Numbered from the stretch's first letter, positions 36,101 through 48,521 are shown. The stretch is 64,000 nt of DNA from Epichloe hybrida (GCA_019022495.1 JAFEKR010000020.1:434001-498000), one strand, 5' to 3'. The notes: a model not told the origin generated them from the letters alone. Program-made: numbers and translations.

Positions 36101-36659
36101 CCTCAAAGAAAGTGAGGCCCGAGTGACCAGTTATTTGATCATTAAATCGACGCTGTAGTGCGTTTGTCAGCGTCAGATAACGAATTTACCGAAGGTGGTG
36201 GCCCGTGAATGTATTACCTGCTTATAGAAGTCCATTCTGAAAAAGAAGAAGAAAACACGATATTAGCTACGAATTTCCCGGGGGGGGGGGGGGGGTGATT
36301 TTTGAAGACAATATTTCTGGTTTCGAAGAGCGCGTCGATGTTGGGGACATAACTTACCGGGCCAAGTAGTCCTCATAATTGACAAATACTTCCCCAGTTT
36401 GGGGTATATGCCAAACCTACAAGCGCAAATTAGATTCAAAACACTTCAAAGAAAGACAAGAAGTTCATGTCGAGCTTTGAGCTTGTCCCAGACCCAAATG
36501 GCGTACCTCTGCATCGTCATCTTCAATGTCAACTGTAGGCAGGAACTGCACGGGCTTTCGCTTGAAAAGCACCTAGTCAAGTATATCAGTATGCACGGAT
36601 AGCTTCAAGACGGTTTACATGAATCCAGCCAGCCATCTCATCTCGTGAGCACTTACCAT
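33127..36659 (-). CDS. ITC1: ISW2-type chromatin remodeller subunit Itc1 (WAC-DDT-WHIM)
   Basis: Seven exons: 36657-36659, 36507-36572, 36358-36416, 36218-36236, 36152-36087 (low end 36087), 34332-36013 and 33127-34243, giving 1003 aa. It is the ACF1/Itc1 partner of the ISWI ATPase and aids nucleosome spacing and repression. Exon 1 carries only the ATG. The next exons read VLFKRKPVQFLP, VWHIPQTGEVFVNYEDYL, MDFYKQ and RRFNDQITGHSGLTFFEAF: the WAC domain, running to about residue 125. A DDT domain lies near residues 355-415 (VGAFLETWDTLNVYCEIFQLDSFTFDDF). A WHIM motif lies near 545-605 (NHRVKALQTICLLT). RVLGKDRFWNRYYW near 785 matches the second WHIM/WSD block. Acidic and Lys-rich coiled stretches separate them. 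The last intron uses the acceptor at 34244 (branch attaac), because only phase 2 joins there. Confidence 0.9.
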
Positions 36660-37342
36660 GCTGGGGCTGGAGAGGGAAAATCCAGCGCTTAGATCGTAAA
36701 GCGATTATGAACCAGATGCTCAATCAAATGCTACCCAAGAAATATGTCCCCAATAGAAAAGATTTGGGCGGCTGATTTGGCCTAAAATAACAAAAGAGCA
36801 TGGAACAGCGAATGGGATAATAGCGTGCGCACGTAGGACTTGCTCAAAGCAAAGCAACGCAAACAAGTGGCGTGGCGTGGTGATTTGCGTTGTCGATGCG
36901 TGGAGGTTGCAGCGTCTTTTGTCGACTTACACGCGGGTACGACGAGGACGTAGACCAATATATATGAGAAGTTGAAGCAAATTACACGAGCATAAGTAGA
37001 AAACGGCAGCAATGCGGGCGTGTGCGATGGTGGATTGGCGGCGTGCGACAGTTCTCGAAATTGGAAAAAGTTGCAAGAGGAAAACGCGCGACAAGTTGTT
37101 GACGTACAAGGTAGGAGAAGGAGAAAAGAATTTGGGTGAGCCAAAGGATAATAGGCGGGAGATGAACGGTGCCGGGACCAGAAAAGAAGCAGGGTTCAGA
37201 AAAACTGTGGGGAGCGGGTAGAAGAGGAATAGTCCGTCAAGTCGGGTTGTTGTTGGTGGTTGAAAATCACTTGAGAAGGAGAGAGCGAAGAAAAGGATTA
37301 GAAGATTAGAAGGACGAAGAAAGAAGGTCAGGACAAGCAGAG

Positions 37343-37387
37343 CACGCAGAACACGCAGAACACGCAGAACACGCAGAACACGCAGAA
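37343..37387. repeat. 9-bp minisatellite, five perfect copies
   Basis: The unit cacgcagaa is repeated five times without change, with a degenerate half copy on the left. Because 9 is a multiple of 3 it gives repetitive peptides in every frame, which inflates spurious ORFs. Confidence 0.9.
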
Positions 37388-37801
37388 CACCATATCCCCG
37401 GAAAACGGGCGAGAGCGGCAAGCCCATTCATTGTCAGTGACGACGCGTGCAAGTACATGTCATTCAAGGCGTCGACGCAGACAAGGTTCTCAGCCCGGTA
37501 CGTGCACCGCGAAAAGGTACCTCGAAACGGATTGGGGCGTGCTACGGAGATACATCGGGACCATGAACCTCGAACCCACTTGGTAAACGAGAAACGAGAC
37601 TTGATCAAGTTAGGAACAGGGATAAACTCATGTCCACGAAGGCTTGCTGCGTGAAAAAAAACGTGCAAAATGTGAGAGCGCTATTTACAAGAAAAGGCCA
37701 ACGAGGCAACTTTGATAGCAGGAGCAATGGAGGAGGACGTCAATGCATAAGCAACTTGCTGCACTCTCTTCCGCGCCGTTCCAAGACCGACGACAAGCTG
37801 A

Positions 37802-37855
37802 CACACACACACACACACACACATACGCACACACACATACGCACACACACACACC
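37802..37855. repeat. CA/TG microsatellite
   Basis: Alternating CA over about 54 bp, interrupted twice by the same tacg interruption (acatacgcac). Confidence 0.9.
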
Positions 37856-38517
37856 CCTGCTTCCGCTCTCTCCTCGAACATCCCCACGACTTGACCAACC
37901 ACCTTGGCCAAGCCCTCCACAAAACAACTCGACTGCGCGAACCTATTATTTGCATCCTCAACTCGGCCACTTGCCCTTTTCACCCGCGTTTTTGGGCTCA
38001 TTTTGCTCGTCTTCTGCATCAGAATCGATCAAGCCCACGAAAAGCATATTCCAGGGGCATCTCAGTAGTAGAAATATCATATTTTAGAGATGCACGTCAT
38101 ATGACACGCATTCGAAGGCCTGAAAGCATGTGAACAATCGGGCCCAGTAGCAAATATTTCTTCATGTCGATATCTCCCTGCATTATCACAGCGCGGAGTG
38201 ATGCGATGCGCATCTGAATTGACCATTGGCCATTTATGACATCGCACTTTTATGAGTATATGCCAAGTAATAATAAGCCTGCTCTCCGTGCCCTCCTGTT
38301 CGAGGAGGTTGGTTGGTTGGCCCAAACAGGTAGTGCCGCCTCGTTTCTCACGTGGAGCCGCTGCCTACGCCGGACCCATCTTTACTCAGTCACTGCAGGG
38401 TGACGCAGCTGTTCGAATATAATGCTTAGATTCTGATTAATCAATCATCTATGGGTATCAGTACAAGCCTTGCGGGTGCGAAATGTTTCTTCTCTCGGCG
38501 GGGGGGAACACATCTCC

Positions 38518-40227
38518 TCAAGAAGTAAAGAACACCACCATGTATCCAACCCAACTACCGACAACTCCTATTGCCGCGTAGGAGCTGGTAAACATGAGCG
38601 GCAGAAACTCGTACTTCTTACCAAAAACAATGTGATGTACGAGGGACGTGTATATAATTAACGGAATGGACACGGCAGTGTACAGTGTGCTGAACCGGTC
38701 TAGTAGGAAGAATCTTGGCTTGTTGGACGCTGGCGCAAGCCGATCAAACGCGGTCAAGAATAAAACCAGCCAGAAGATAGTATATATGGTCTTCACGGGA
38801 AATTCGGTCGGTGTGAAAAGCAGAGGGAACAAGGATACGTGGCCCGCGACTGCCAATGGGCGGAAAGCGCCCAAGTGACGCCGGTCGCGAAGGGCAATGA
38901 GGCTGAAGGGAATAATGACCAGCAATACAGCCTTTTCGTGTACATGCCACCAGAAAAGGAAGGAGGCATACCCACAAAGTGTGACGGCGCCAATAAAAGT
39001 TTCCCAAGACGGCAGTGTCGACGAAAAGAAGAGCTTGAAGAGAGGCAGAATTTGGAAGACGAGTGTCAAGACGAAACATGTCCTGGGCGATACTTCGGGC
39101 AGGATTGCGAATGCAGTATCTCCTACAAGCCCGCGGGTGACGCTTTGTAACGCTCCCAACTTGACTGTTAAGCCCAGTCTCGGAGCAACTAGAACAAATG
39201 AGTTCGATTAGAAAATCTTGTAGGCGTAGATGAAGATCCAAGAGTCATCGCAAAAGGAATCGTGTACTTACGATGGATCAAAACCCGATCAACTAGCGAG
39301 TAGATCGCCCAGACATTAGGAGCCCAGTACGCATGGCAGAGCCCACGCGAGAATGGGAAAAGTCGACTTAAAAGCTGTGGAATCTGACCCATGACAGCGA
39401 AGGGCCCAAATGCTGCAACAAATATGCAGATTATGCCCAAACCAAGCCTCAAACAATTTGCAAATTTGATCTGAAGAATTGATTTTGCTGACAAGCAGTA
39501 CGTACGTAACAGGAAGACGAAGTACGCCGGGGCAAGATAGAGGTAAATGTGCTTCAAGCACAAAAGAGCCGCAAAAACTAGTCCACTTTGGAGAAGCGTA
39601 GACTTGGACCTAGCAAGTACCAGAGACCAGAGTAATATGCCGTACATGAAACCATTGTATTGAAAGTGTATATGGTCAATTATCAGCAGACCGGGAGAGA
39701 GCAAGATGGATAGCGCGGCTACTTGGGCTGCTCGTTTTGATGGTAGGCGACTTGAGTCGATGTAAAGCTGGAGGGCATAGACCAAGAAGTCTTCGGTAAC
39801 AATAACAGTGGTTCGCTGGAAGTGGATAGTTTGCCAGCTTTCGTAGTTCAAGTTATACAGCTTGACCATCGCCGGGTCAACCAGTCGTGCCAACTGCGCG
39901 AGTACCCATTCAAAGTAGGCAAAAAAGGGGGGGTAATCTAGAGTCCATTCTGATGTTTTCTCGTAGTACCACTCGTTGAGAGGAAGACTGTGGGTGATGG
40001 CAAGCCAATTGCGATGGACTTCGAAGTCCGTGGACTTGCTGTAGGGAAGTTAATCAAGTGGAAAGAGGAGGGCGGGGGTGTTTAAAGATGAGGGAAAAAA
40101 AGTACGAGAGATAAATAAGGGGAAACAGATGGACGCGAAAAAAAACATACTAAGCTGGAAATAAAAGGATTTTGAACGCAGCGGCAGCAATTGCGCACTG
40201 CGTCAACGTCGGATACGACTCGGCCAT
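38518..40227 (-). CDS. ALG8: Alg8-type dolichyl-P-Glc alpha-1,3-glucosyltransferase
   Basis: Three exons, 40151-40227, 39272-40038 and 38518-39188 (introns 112 and 83 bp), give 504 aa. Alg8 (GT57, ER membrane) adds the second glucose to the lipid-linked N-glycan precursor, using dolichyl-phosphate glucose. Typical family stretches after splicing are [34 protein letters not shown] (the acidic/aromatic luminal loop) and [19 protein letters not shown], plus [11 protein letters not shown] across the second splice. Many hydrophobic segments follow, as expected for about 12 membrane spans. The GTATGT donor of intron 1 leaves phase 2 and restores Tyr at the junction. It is divergently placed from the lectin gene on its right. 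Confidence 0.93.
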
Positions 40228-40954
40228 TGCGCGAGGGTAGGCTGGTCGAAAGGGAGGTGGAACAGCGGGTGGATGTTGGTCCTAAAGACACTTCATGGCA
40301 GATGTACGTAGATCAGCTGGGACAACATGTGAGCCCACAACCTCAGCGGACTCTGAGGGTTTGGCGTGTCGACAATGGTGGCCGAAGGATGATGTATTAT
40401 GATCTTGGCAGAAAGAGTCGCGATCAGGGAGTGAAGTTGAAAGGCCACCACACCCACCACACCACACACTGCAACCCGAAGAATTAGGAGCCCCACCAAC
40501 CCTGGGGAGAAAATTGGGGAAAGAAGCTCGACGGGAAGGTGCCTGCATGCCTGCATGGGATTCGTCGACCGTGAGCTAGCGCCAGGCGCCAGGGTGGCCG
40601 TCTCCGTGTGTCATCCTGGAAAGCTGCAAGTTCCTGGAAAGCTGCATAATAACAGAAGCCAGGGGCGTGTGCCAGCTGTCCACACCTTCGTCGATGCCGT
40701 CTTGGCTCTCAGTTTCCTTTGTTCCCACCGATTGGTTATGTGCAAGGGAACACAAGAAAAAAAAAAGAAGCTTCCCATCGCTAGCTCAAGTCGCGCATCA
40801 TCTGTGCAAACTGTTCTTGGCAGCATAACCAGCTGGACTGGGCGATTACTGCGATTCGTTGTTTGCGGCGGATTTCTCTGATTTCTCTCTTCGTTTGTGC
40901 ATCAACAGTCGAAAATTGCCTCTTCTTGAGCAACGCCAAACAAAAGACACCAAC
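40228..40954. promoter_or_regulatory. Bidirectional promoter between ALG8 and the lectin gene
   Basis: 727 bp between divergent start codons. It contains a repeated aagctgcaagttcctgga-type segment near 40620-40650 (two tandem copies of ctggaaagctgca) and an A run at 40757-40767. There is no coding frame of interest. Confidence 0.5.
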
Positions 40955-42324
40955 ATGCGATTCTTCAGCAACTCAGTGGCTTCTGCTACTCTTTTGGCTG
41001 CTACTTTATCTCAAGCGCAAATCCTCATCAATGAGCAAAGCTTTGGACACTCGGGACGGTAGGTTTTCGTAATCATACGAGGATAAACGCAACCGACTGA
41101 CGAACTGCTTCATGTAATAGCCTGAGTGCCGCCGATGGACGAATCCCACACTTTAGTATTTCTGGCCAACCGCAACATCCTGAAATCCTATCGAACAAGA
41201 TCATCTTGACACCCATGGCTCCAGGAAACCAGAGATCCTCAATTTGGGCGGATTCCCCCCTCACACGATCGACATGGGTGGCAGACGTCGATTTCCGGGC
41301 CAGCGGACCTGACCGTGCTGGTGGCAACTTGAACATATGGTACGCGAGACGGGGCAAGGAGGAAGTTGGCACCAACAGCGTTTACACTGCTGGTAAATTC
41401 GATGGTCTTGTGCTGGTGGTAGATTCACACGGAGGATCTGGTGGCATGATCCGTGGTTTCCTCAACGACGGCAACGTCGACCATGTTTCGCAGCCAAACG
41501 TGGACAAGCTGGTCTTTGGGCAATGCAGCTACTATTATCGTAACCTGGGTCGACCTTCGCAGATCAAGTTGCGCCAAACGATCTCCAACTTCCGCGTCGA
41601 AATCGATGGAAAGCTTTGTTTTGAAACAGACAAGGTTTCTCTGCCCGCTGGTTACCACTTCGGTATCACCGCTGCCACTCCGGACAATCCCGATTCATTC
41701 GAAATCTTCAAATTCGTGGTCATGTCAGACTCAACCATATCAGGTGAGCAGAAAAAGAGACAGGAATACACGTCTCGACAACATCAGCCCGATGGTCACA
41801 ACCATGGGCAGCAGCAGCAGCAGCACGGTGGAAACACCAACGACTACACCCAACTCATCCCAGATCAACCGGCAGACACGTTCCAAACGTCCAAGGAGCA
41901 GTTCCAAGATGTCCACAATCGTTTACAGTCTGCCTCTCACCAAATCTCTGCTGTGTACGAGGCAGTCTCCAAGCATCACCAGATGGACGAGAGGCGAAAC
42001 GAGGAGATGAAGCATGCTGTAGACTCTCTGCGCCATGAGCTGGCCGCGCTGCGTCAAATCGGCGACCTTCAGAACAAGATAAGGGAACTACAAGTCGAAC
42101 TTCACAGCATGCATCAGGACATGCGACAGAAGCTCACGACCCATGGAGAATCTCTCGAAGCGAAACTGCGCAATCACCATGGCTCCTTAGCCCAGGCCAT
42201 GTCCGATAGCGTGCCTGGCCATGGAAAGCTCATGTTCTTCTTTGTGGGCACGCAGGTTGTTCTAGTCGCTGGCTATGTTGTGTACACGCGAAGTCGAGCG
42301 AGCAGTTCCAAGAAGTACTTGTAA
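40955..42324 (+). CDS. L-type lectin cargo receptor (ERGIC-53/EMP47 family)
   Basis: Exons 40955-41058 and 41121-42324 (62-bp intron, phase 2) give 435 aa. A signal peptide (MRFFSNSVASATLLAATLSQA) is followed by a legume-lectin-like domain to about residue 255: LSAADGRIPHFSI, WVADVDFRASG, NLNIWYARRG, DGLVLVVDSHGGSGGMIRGFLNDG and GYHFGITAAT. The SHGG loop is the usual sugar/calcium region. A Gln/His-rich linker, a coiled-coil stalk (about 300-390) and one transmembrane helix (LMFFFVGTQVVLVAGYVVY) follow. The last four residues, KKYL, form a KKxx COPI retrieval signal. This is a type I receptor that cycles between ER and Golgi carrying glycoprotein cargo. Confidence 0.93.
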
Positions 42325-42724
42325 GAAGGGGAAGGGAATTCACCGTGAACGACGTGCATTCATCTTGGTCTTTTTGACTCAATGGAGGAGTATAGAATGA
42401 GCCGACGTACCGGGACGGCGTGATTCACAGGCCACTTTTGGATACTGGACTTGGGAAAAAGAGGTGGGTTAAGAGACGATGTTGTCACGAATTTTAGCAA
42501 TGTAGGCAAAGCGAGTTGGTTGTTGCATCACACATGTACGAGTAACGCTATTTTGAATGCGAAAAGAAAAAAAATGAAGACTCGAACCTTAAGCTGTTCT
42601 AGTTTATCGTTTAATTTCTTTTCTCAAATCAGAATCCTCCAGTGGTGTTTGCCACAGGTTGATATGAGCAAGAGCGATGAAAAGAACGGGTTTTTTTTTT
42701 TCATTTCCAAGATTGAAAATTCCC
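42325..42724. other. Convergent intergenic region
   Basis: The 3' flanks of the lectin gene (+) and the prolidase gene (-). A/T runs occur near 42570 and 42691. There is no gene. Confidence 0.5.
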
Positions 42725-44647
42725 TCAAATAATAGCATTCACATGTCTCCCGTGCCCATTAATCACATGAAGCAATTCATCCCCCTTTGGCGCAACGGTC
42801 AAGTTCTCGAACCCGTCCTGCGTGACGAGAATGCAATCCTCGATACGGACGCCACCGACGTCGTAGTACCCTTCTAGGACGTCCCAATCTATAAAGGGAG
42901 AATGGATTGGGTCGTGGCGGAAGTAGCCCTCTAGATACTCTCGACAAAAGTAGCTGTTCAACAAAAACACATTGGCACAATGTTCCAGGTCAGAATATAC
43001 ATGGTGTTTCTTCCATATACACTGTAAAAGGGGAAGGGGGGGATACTCACATTCCGGGTTCTACCGTGACAACCATGTTTGGCAAAAGACGCTGCCTTTT
43101 GCTCTCCTGGGCAGTTTCAGGCTCTTTGCCGTTGTTGACGCGCAGGATGTGCGCCAACATGTCGGGCGTGACCAAGGCTCTCTTCCCATGGTCGAACTGG
43201 AGGCCGCGAGTGGCGGCGGCGGCTAGGGGCAGCGAGCCAGATACATCGTGGACGTCCAAGCCAACGTGGTGTCCCAGGCCGTGGGGGAAGAAGGCGGCGA
43301 CGGTTCCAGCACGGGCTACCTCTTGACGGGGTCCCTTGAGGATACCCAGCTTGAGGAGGCCGTCCATGGCGATTTCCACGGCGAGAAGATAGACATGGCG
43401 CCATGGCCGGCCCGGGCGAACTTGACGAATACATTCGTCTTGCATGTGCTGCACGATGGCGTGGATGGCGGCGGCCTTGGGGGAGAAGGAGCCTGAAATG
43501 GGCAGAGTGCGAGTGATGTCGCTGGCGTGGCAGTTCCATTCGCACCCGGCGTCCAGGACAACGCACTGCTTGTTCTTGAGAGGGGCGTTGTTGTCGCCGT
43601 AATGGAGCATGGAGCCATTCGCTCCGGACCCGGCGATGACGGGATACGCCTGGGACCGAGCGCCGTTTGCGATGCACACGGCATGGACAATGGCCTCGAT
43701 TTCGCGCTCGTTGGAGAGCCGGGTGATTCTCTCGGCGACGCGGCGATGGGCCGCGCTGGAGATGTCGTTGGCGCGACGGATCATGGCCACCTCGTACCCT
43801 GTCTTGACGACCCGGGCGCGGTCCATGGCCGGCTGCAGAGCTGCATCATCAAGACGCAGCTTGGCGGTTTGGGATGAGCTGCTGGCCCCCAGGTCGGGCG
43901 CTTGGCTCGGATGCAGGATGTACACCGTGGGCGAGGAACAAGGGTCCGCGGCGTAGCTGCGAAGAAAGTCGCCCAGCTGCGTCATGTATCTCACTTCGTC
44001 GACGTCGTAGCGACGCTGGCACTCGGCCGCGCTGGGCCTGGATCCGAACCACAGAACCTGACGGGGCTCAAGGTAAGGAATCCAGAGGGTGAGTTTGTCA
44101 TGGCCGATCTCATACGTGACGGCGCAGTCTTCAAAGTTGGCGCCAGAGAGATAGAAGAAGCTGCAATGCCCGCCATGAATTGAAAAGTCAGTGTCATGGG
44201 GACAAAACAACACCGTGTGTTGTGAACCCAGAGGGTGGTGGTGTGAGAGACTTTACTATCGTCGCTGTCTGAAAACCCTCGCTTGATCCGAGTCCTCCAG
44301 CAAGCGCTCCGTTTGGCCGGGGAGATAAATCAGACCTTCCTTGACATCCAGTTCCTTGATGACTCGACGAGCATGTTGCTTAGCTGGTGATATAGGGGTT
44401 AGCTCTTTGTTCCTTCTGGCCTTCCGATGTGTGGGTGCGTGCTTGTGTGTGTGCTAGGAAGAGGGGGAGAGCACGAACCAGGATATTTGGTCTTGGAAGA
44501 AGAAGCGTCCACGCAGCTGTGTCGCAATGCATGCATTAGATAAGAGACTCGATGAGGTCGGGAGCAGAATGGCCTGGGAACTAGCTGGCACCATCACTCA
44601 ACTCACGGGGCGTCGAATTCTTGCTCCAGAATCAAGTCGTAGTCCAT
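42725..44647 (-). CDS. PEPP: Xaa-Pro aminopeptidase/prolidase, M24B
   Basis: Five exons: 44607-44647, 44479-44516, 44257-44383, 43051-44160 and 42725-42953, giving 514 aa. It is a cytosolic dimanganese aminopeptidase that cleaves N-terminal residues in front of proline. The N-terminal creatinase-like domain includes [12 protein letters not shown] and the spliced block [15 protein letters not shown]. The catalytic domain shows the five metal ligands: two Asp in VLDAG and SDITRT (about 271 and 282), His in HGLGHHVG (about 362), Glu in TVEPG (about 436) and Glu in GGVRIEDC (about 476). The short 5' exons are fixed by phase: each junction restores a family residue. The size equals other fungal PEPP proteins. 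Confidence 0.93.
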
Positions 44648-45291
44648 CTCGTCGAATGTCTCGGCTCTCGACTCTGCTGGGTCTGCTCGGTGTCACTGGC
44701 GAAACCACCTTGAGACTTCTTCGTTGACAACTTGAGATGCACCTGATCTACGCATTATCCATGTACGGAATTACGGAGTTGCGGAGTGCGAGTAGGAGGA
44801 GCACATGACAATTGCTCATTGGGTGGTGCTGCAACCGCCCCACCATAATCCACGCAGTCCGTAATAAGCTCGTATATACCCACCATACCTCTACAAAACT
44901 CCCATGCCAAAGTAGTATATGTGGCCTTCGAGCACCATCCGAAATTACCAATGACCTTGCGCCGATATGCTGCCAGCTCTCCATCCCCGTGCCAAAATGC
45001 TTCTGCCACTCTGTCCCTGTCATATCCAGGAGCTCCTCTGCGCCAGCGAAGGCCAGCCAAGGGACGGCGGGCCAGCATGAGAGGAGAAGAACAACTCAAA
45101 GAAATACAAGGTTGAAATTTCGGTACGCCATGCCCATGGCCATACAAAAGAAAAAAGTCACATCAAATCAAAAAGTCCCGTGCAGATATATATGCCCGCC
45201 AAAATGGGGGCTCTCATTCGCTCCTTAGTCCTGCACCGTGATTTCAAAAGGGAAAAAATGGGTATCATATGGTAAAGGTCGTCCTCTTCGC
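44648..45291. other. Intergenic region, PEPP promoter
   Basis: The region upstream of PEPP and downstream of the Zn2Cys6 gene. No coding signal or RNA gene was recognised. Confidence 0.45.
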
Positions 45292-48200
45292 TTACATTCC
45301 TTGGAAGCCTCCTCTCCCTGAGCCGAAAAAGCTTCCCCAGTCCGCCTGCATGCCTTGTTGTGTGAACATCTGTTCGATTTGCCTCTCCTGTTGACGGTCT
45401 GCCCGTGCACGTCGAAAGCTTGAGAAGAACCCTCCACTTTGTTGCGGCTGCGGCTGCTGCTGCTGCTGCGGCTGCTGCATGACCTGTTGCTGCATCTGTG
45501 ACGTCTGTTGTTGGGCATTTTGGAGGGCCATCAAGCTTTGCGCATCGTACATGCCCCCTGCCATGCTCATATGATGTTGCTGTTGCTGCTGCTGTGAGAT
45601 GTACGGTGGTGGCCGCCCGAGAATTTGATCGCCCATCTCTTCAAATGATCCCGTAAAGAAGAACGAAGCATTTGGTGCTGCCATGGGGATACCGGGCGCG
45701 TCTGCTTTGGGCTGGAAGCCTAGTTCCATCATGGGTTGGTTGGGATAAGCAAATGGATCCTCGGATGGGAACATGAGCGAATCAAGCTTGTTGACTGGAT
45801 TGTGTACAACATGAGTGAGCGGCTGCGTGGGAAAGATGTGTCGGTGAGTGCTACTTCCAGTGCTGGTCGATTCGGGGGTTGCTCGTGATGACATATCCAT
45901 CGGGAGGATGTCATGCATGCTGCTAGAGAATGCTGCCTCGTGAAAGCTTCGTTCCGTCGAGCCCTGTCCCATGCTGCTGTCCCCGGAGCCTCGTGAATTG
46001 GGCGTTCCAAAGGGGATCGGTATACTACCATTGCGATTGCGCATCAAGTCTTCGGCTCTGGGTGCTGCCATCGCCTGGTTCCTACTGGCTTGGGCCTTTG
46101 ATATAGATCCTGGCTTTGATCCCGCCGCTGATCGCTTCCGTGAGGTGGCTGTGGGCCGCGAAATGCGTGCCTGTTCGAGCCTCTCAGGCAGTTGATCAAA
46201 GAGTATCTGCAGTACAAGTGTCAGTGGTGTGGCCCTTGAGGGTTTTGGGGCATCATAACCATGTGGCATTTTCACCAACCTTTAACGCCTTCGTCACTCT
46301 GTCGGCGGAAAGGCTCTTATCAGCCAGATCGGCTATCATTTGACGTCCGGCATGTGCATCTTCCAGCACTTCATGAGATCCTGGCTTGTCTGGATTTTCG
46401 ATGGCGTAGAAGACCAGCGAAAGCACGGCGAAAAACTCAGTGTACAGCATGAACCAGTAAGGCCCGCTCAGAACTCGCTGTGTCCGAATTTCCAGCCCGA
46501 TATGTACAATGTTACGTGACACTCTGACTGCGGCAGCGGCGCAAGCATACGACAGTTCGTCAACCTTCGTCCCTTGGCTGTACCGAGGAGAGATGTAATG
46601 AAGAAAGGGTCGGTACAGAACGAGTTGAACATGTGCGTAGGCAAATCGTAGCAGATGCCGTACGCTTAGGGGCGAGTGAATGGGTCAGTACGGCATCATG
46701 GCATTTCTCAAAAGTGGTGAGCAAAGATGGCACACTTACCGAATTACTTCGGTCGGCCCGTCTGGACTCGGCCGCCACATTTCAGGCAACCTCTCATACC
46801 AAGTCTGAAGATCGGCTTCAATCTCTTTGATGCGGCCGTAACTGATCAGACATGAGGTGGTGCCGGCGTCGCCTTTGCCTGACGGCTGTCCTTGCACGTG
46901 CATAGGGTAGACAGACTTGGCGATTCTACCAAGAACCTCCATGAGGCGAGTATGGGCGTTGAAGGCTTCGAAGAAGGAAGGCGTGCCCAAGGGAGGGGTG
47001 ATGATTCCGGAATTGGTAATGAATTCATCGTCAACTTCAGTAGGAAATAGTTGATCGACATCATCAATGCTGAGGAGCAAAGGAAAGCCTAGCATTGTGG
47101 AAACGTAAATGTCCATCTGTCGAATCACGTAGAACACACGCTTCCGGACTTCTTGTTCGATGACGCCAATTTTCTCGTGCTCCAGATGCCGATGAAGTCC
47201 GATTCTCAATGCGGATCGCAAGGCGATGCCGACGAATGAATAACAGGTACTGAGATTGGAGGTGGCTTGCAGGAAGAGCGTCATGAACAACAGAGCTTGA
47301 AGAGAAACTATGTCTCGGCAGTCGGCGAGATCAGCCAACAAAGATTTCGCGGCGCGATAGGATTTGAGACTGCCACGGGAGCAGTTAGTGAGAAATTCCA
47401 ACAAGTCAGGCGTTCAATATCTGAGAAACTTACCCTTCCTCAATTGCCAGCTTGTACCCTCCGGAGGCTGGATTTGAGTCCCCCAAGTTGCTGTACATGC
47501 AGCCCAAGGCAATCACAGCATGTATAAGGCCGAGGAAGTGGGTATCCTCTTGGTTGAGAGTCTCAACAGGTCGATCGTATACTTGCTCAAACCGCTCATA
47601 AAACGTGGGAATATGAATTATGCGGACAAGACAAGTGGCACAGCTCAGAGAATAGTAACAAAGTTTGCGCGCAACATGCTTGGGGGGGCGCTCCAGAAAG
47701 TGCGAAATGGACGAGTTCGGTGATGCGCCCGCTCCCGGCGTTTGCACATCGAGGGCTGTGAGACCAGATGCGCGTTCTAATCGTGGTGGAAAAGGTGCTT
47801 TGGTCGCGGGCCCGAGCATACCACGAAAGTGCTCCTTCATTCTCTTCAAGAAAACGGCGCCTGACGATGTGCCATGAAAGTCCCATCCGCCTCTGTCATC
47901 AAGATCGAGCTGGCCTATGGAGTCGATCATGGTCATTAACTTGGCATCGCCCGGATCAGCCGCGGCTGGTACGGTAGCCCGTAATTTGGATCCATTCGTA
48001 CGAGCTTGCTCCCTGGTCTGAAATTCTTGTTGAATGGCAGGGTCCAAATTTGGGTCGGCTAGGTCGACGTCGGGCATGAACTTCCGCAGGAGTGTTTCGG
48101 CGCGCTGCAATCTACTTTCCAGCGCTTCAATGTATTGCGGTGCGGGATTTCGACGTCGGTTGGAAGGCTTATCATATGTGCATTCTGCCGAACAGGAAAC

Positions 48201-48521
48201 CAGTTAGTTTGTCCTGACGTCGACGCCAACGGCTCGAAACGAGAGGAGCAGAGAGAATAATGTACCATAACTGTAGACCGAGCAGTGAGTACATGGCTGT
48301 TTGCCGTCGCACTTGATCTTCTTACGGCGACATTCGTCACAGGCACGGGTAACTCGTCGTCGTTTCTGCGTGGGTTGTGATGGCGCGTTGGGGTCCGATG
48401 AGGCCTTGTCGTCAATTTCTGTGTCTGACTTGGAGCTTTCTGTTGGCGAAGGAACATCGGGAATCTGCCAGTGGCTGATGGACAGCGCCACAGCGTCGTC
48501 CTCAGACATTTCCGTCCCCAT
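45292..48521 (-). CDS. Zn2Cys6 fungal-specific transcription factor
   Basis: Five exons: 48266-48521, 47434-48184, 46740-47369, 46280-46664 and 45292-46206, giving 978 aa. The binuclear cluster is [21 protein letters not shown]6-C (Cys 61, 64, 71, 77, 80, 87). Intron 1 falls just before the sixth Cys. A short linker and coiled coil ([16 protein letters not shown]) suggest dimeric DNA binding. The middle homology region (Fungal_trans) lies around residues 240-620 and includes [39 protein letters not shown] and [17 protein letters not shown]. The tail is Gln-rich ([10 protein letters not shown] and [11 protein letters not shown]), a likely activation region. The cluster resembles fungal carbon-metabolism regulators, but I cannot assign a specific orthologue. 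Confidence 0.9.

Larger units (their letters stand above)
36660..38517. other. ITC1 upstream region with simple repeats
   Basis: About 1.86 kb between the ITC1 start (reading left) and the 3' end of ALG8. It presumably contains the ITC1 5'UTR and promoter. It includes a 9-bp minisatellite (37343-37387) and a CA microsatellite (37802-37855), listed separately. Several ATG frames of up to 167 codons run through the repeats and are artefacts of low complexity. Confidence 0.5.

Noticed and set aside
37320..37395. Possible CRISPR-like repeat
   Set aside because: It is a head-to-tail 9-bp minisatellite without spacers, in a eukaryotic genome.
36927..37427. 166-codon minus frame with VLRVLRVLR repeats
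   Set aside because: It is created by the 9-bp minisatellite, and no other frame support exists.
37630..38133. 167-codon plus frame with a long Thr-His run
   Set aside because: It runs through the CA microsatellite. There is no homology, and it lies in the ITC1 upstream and ALG8 downstream spacer.
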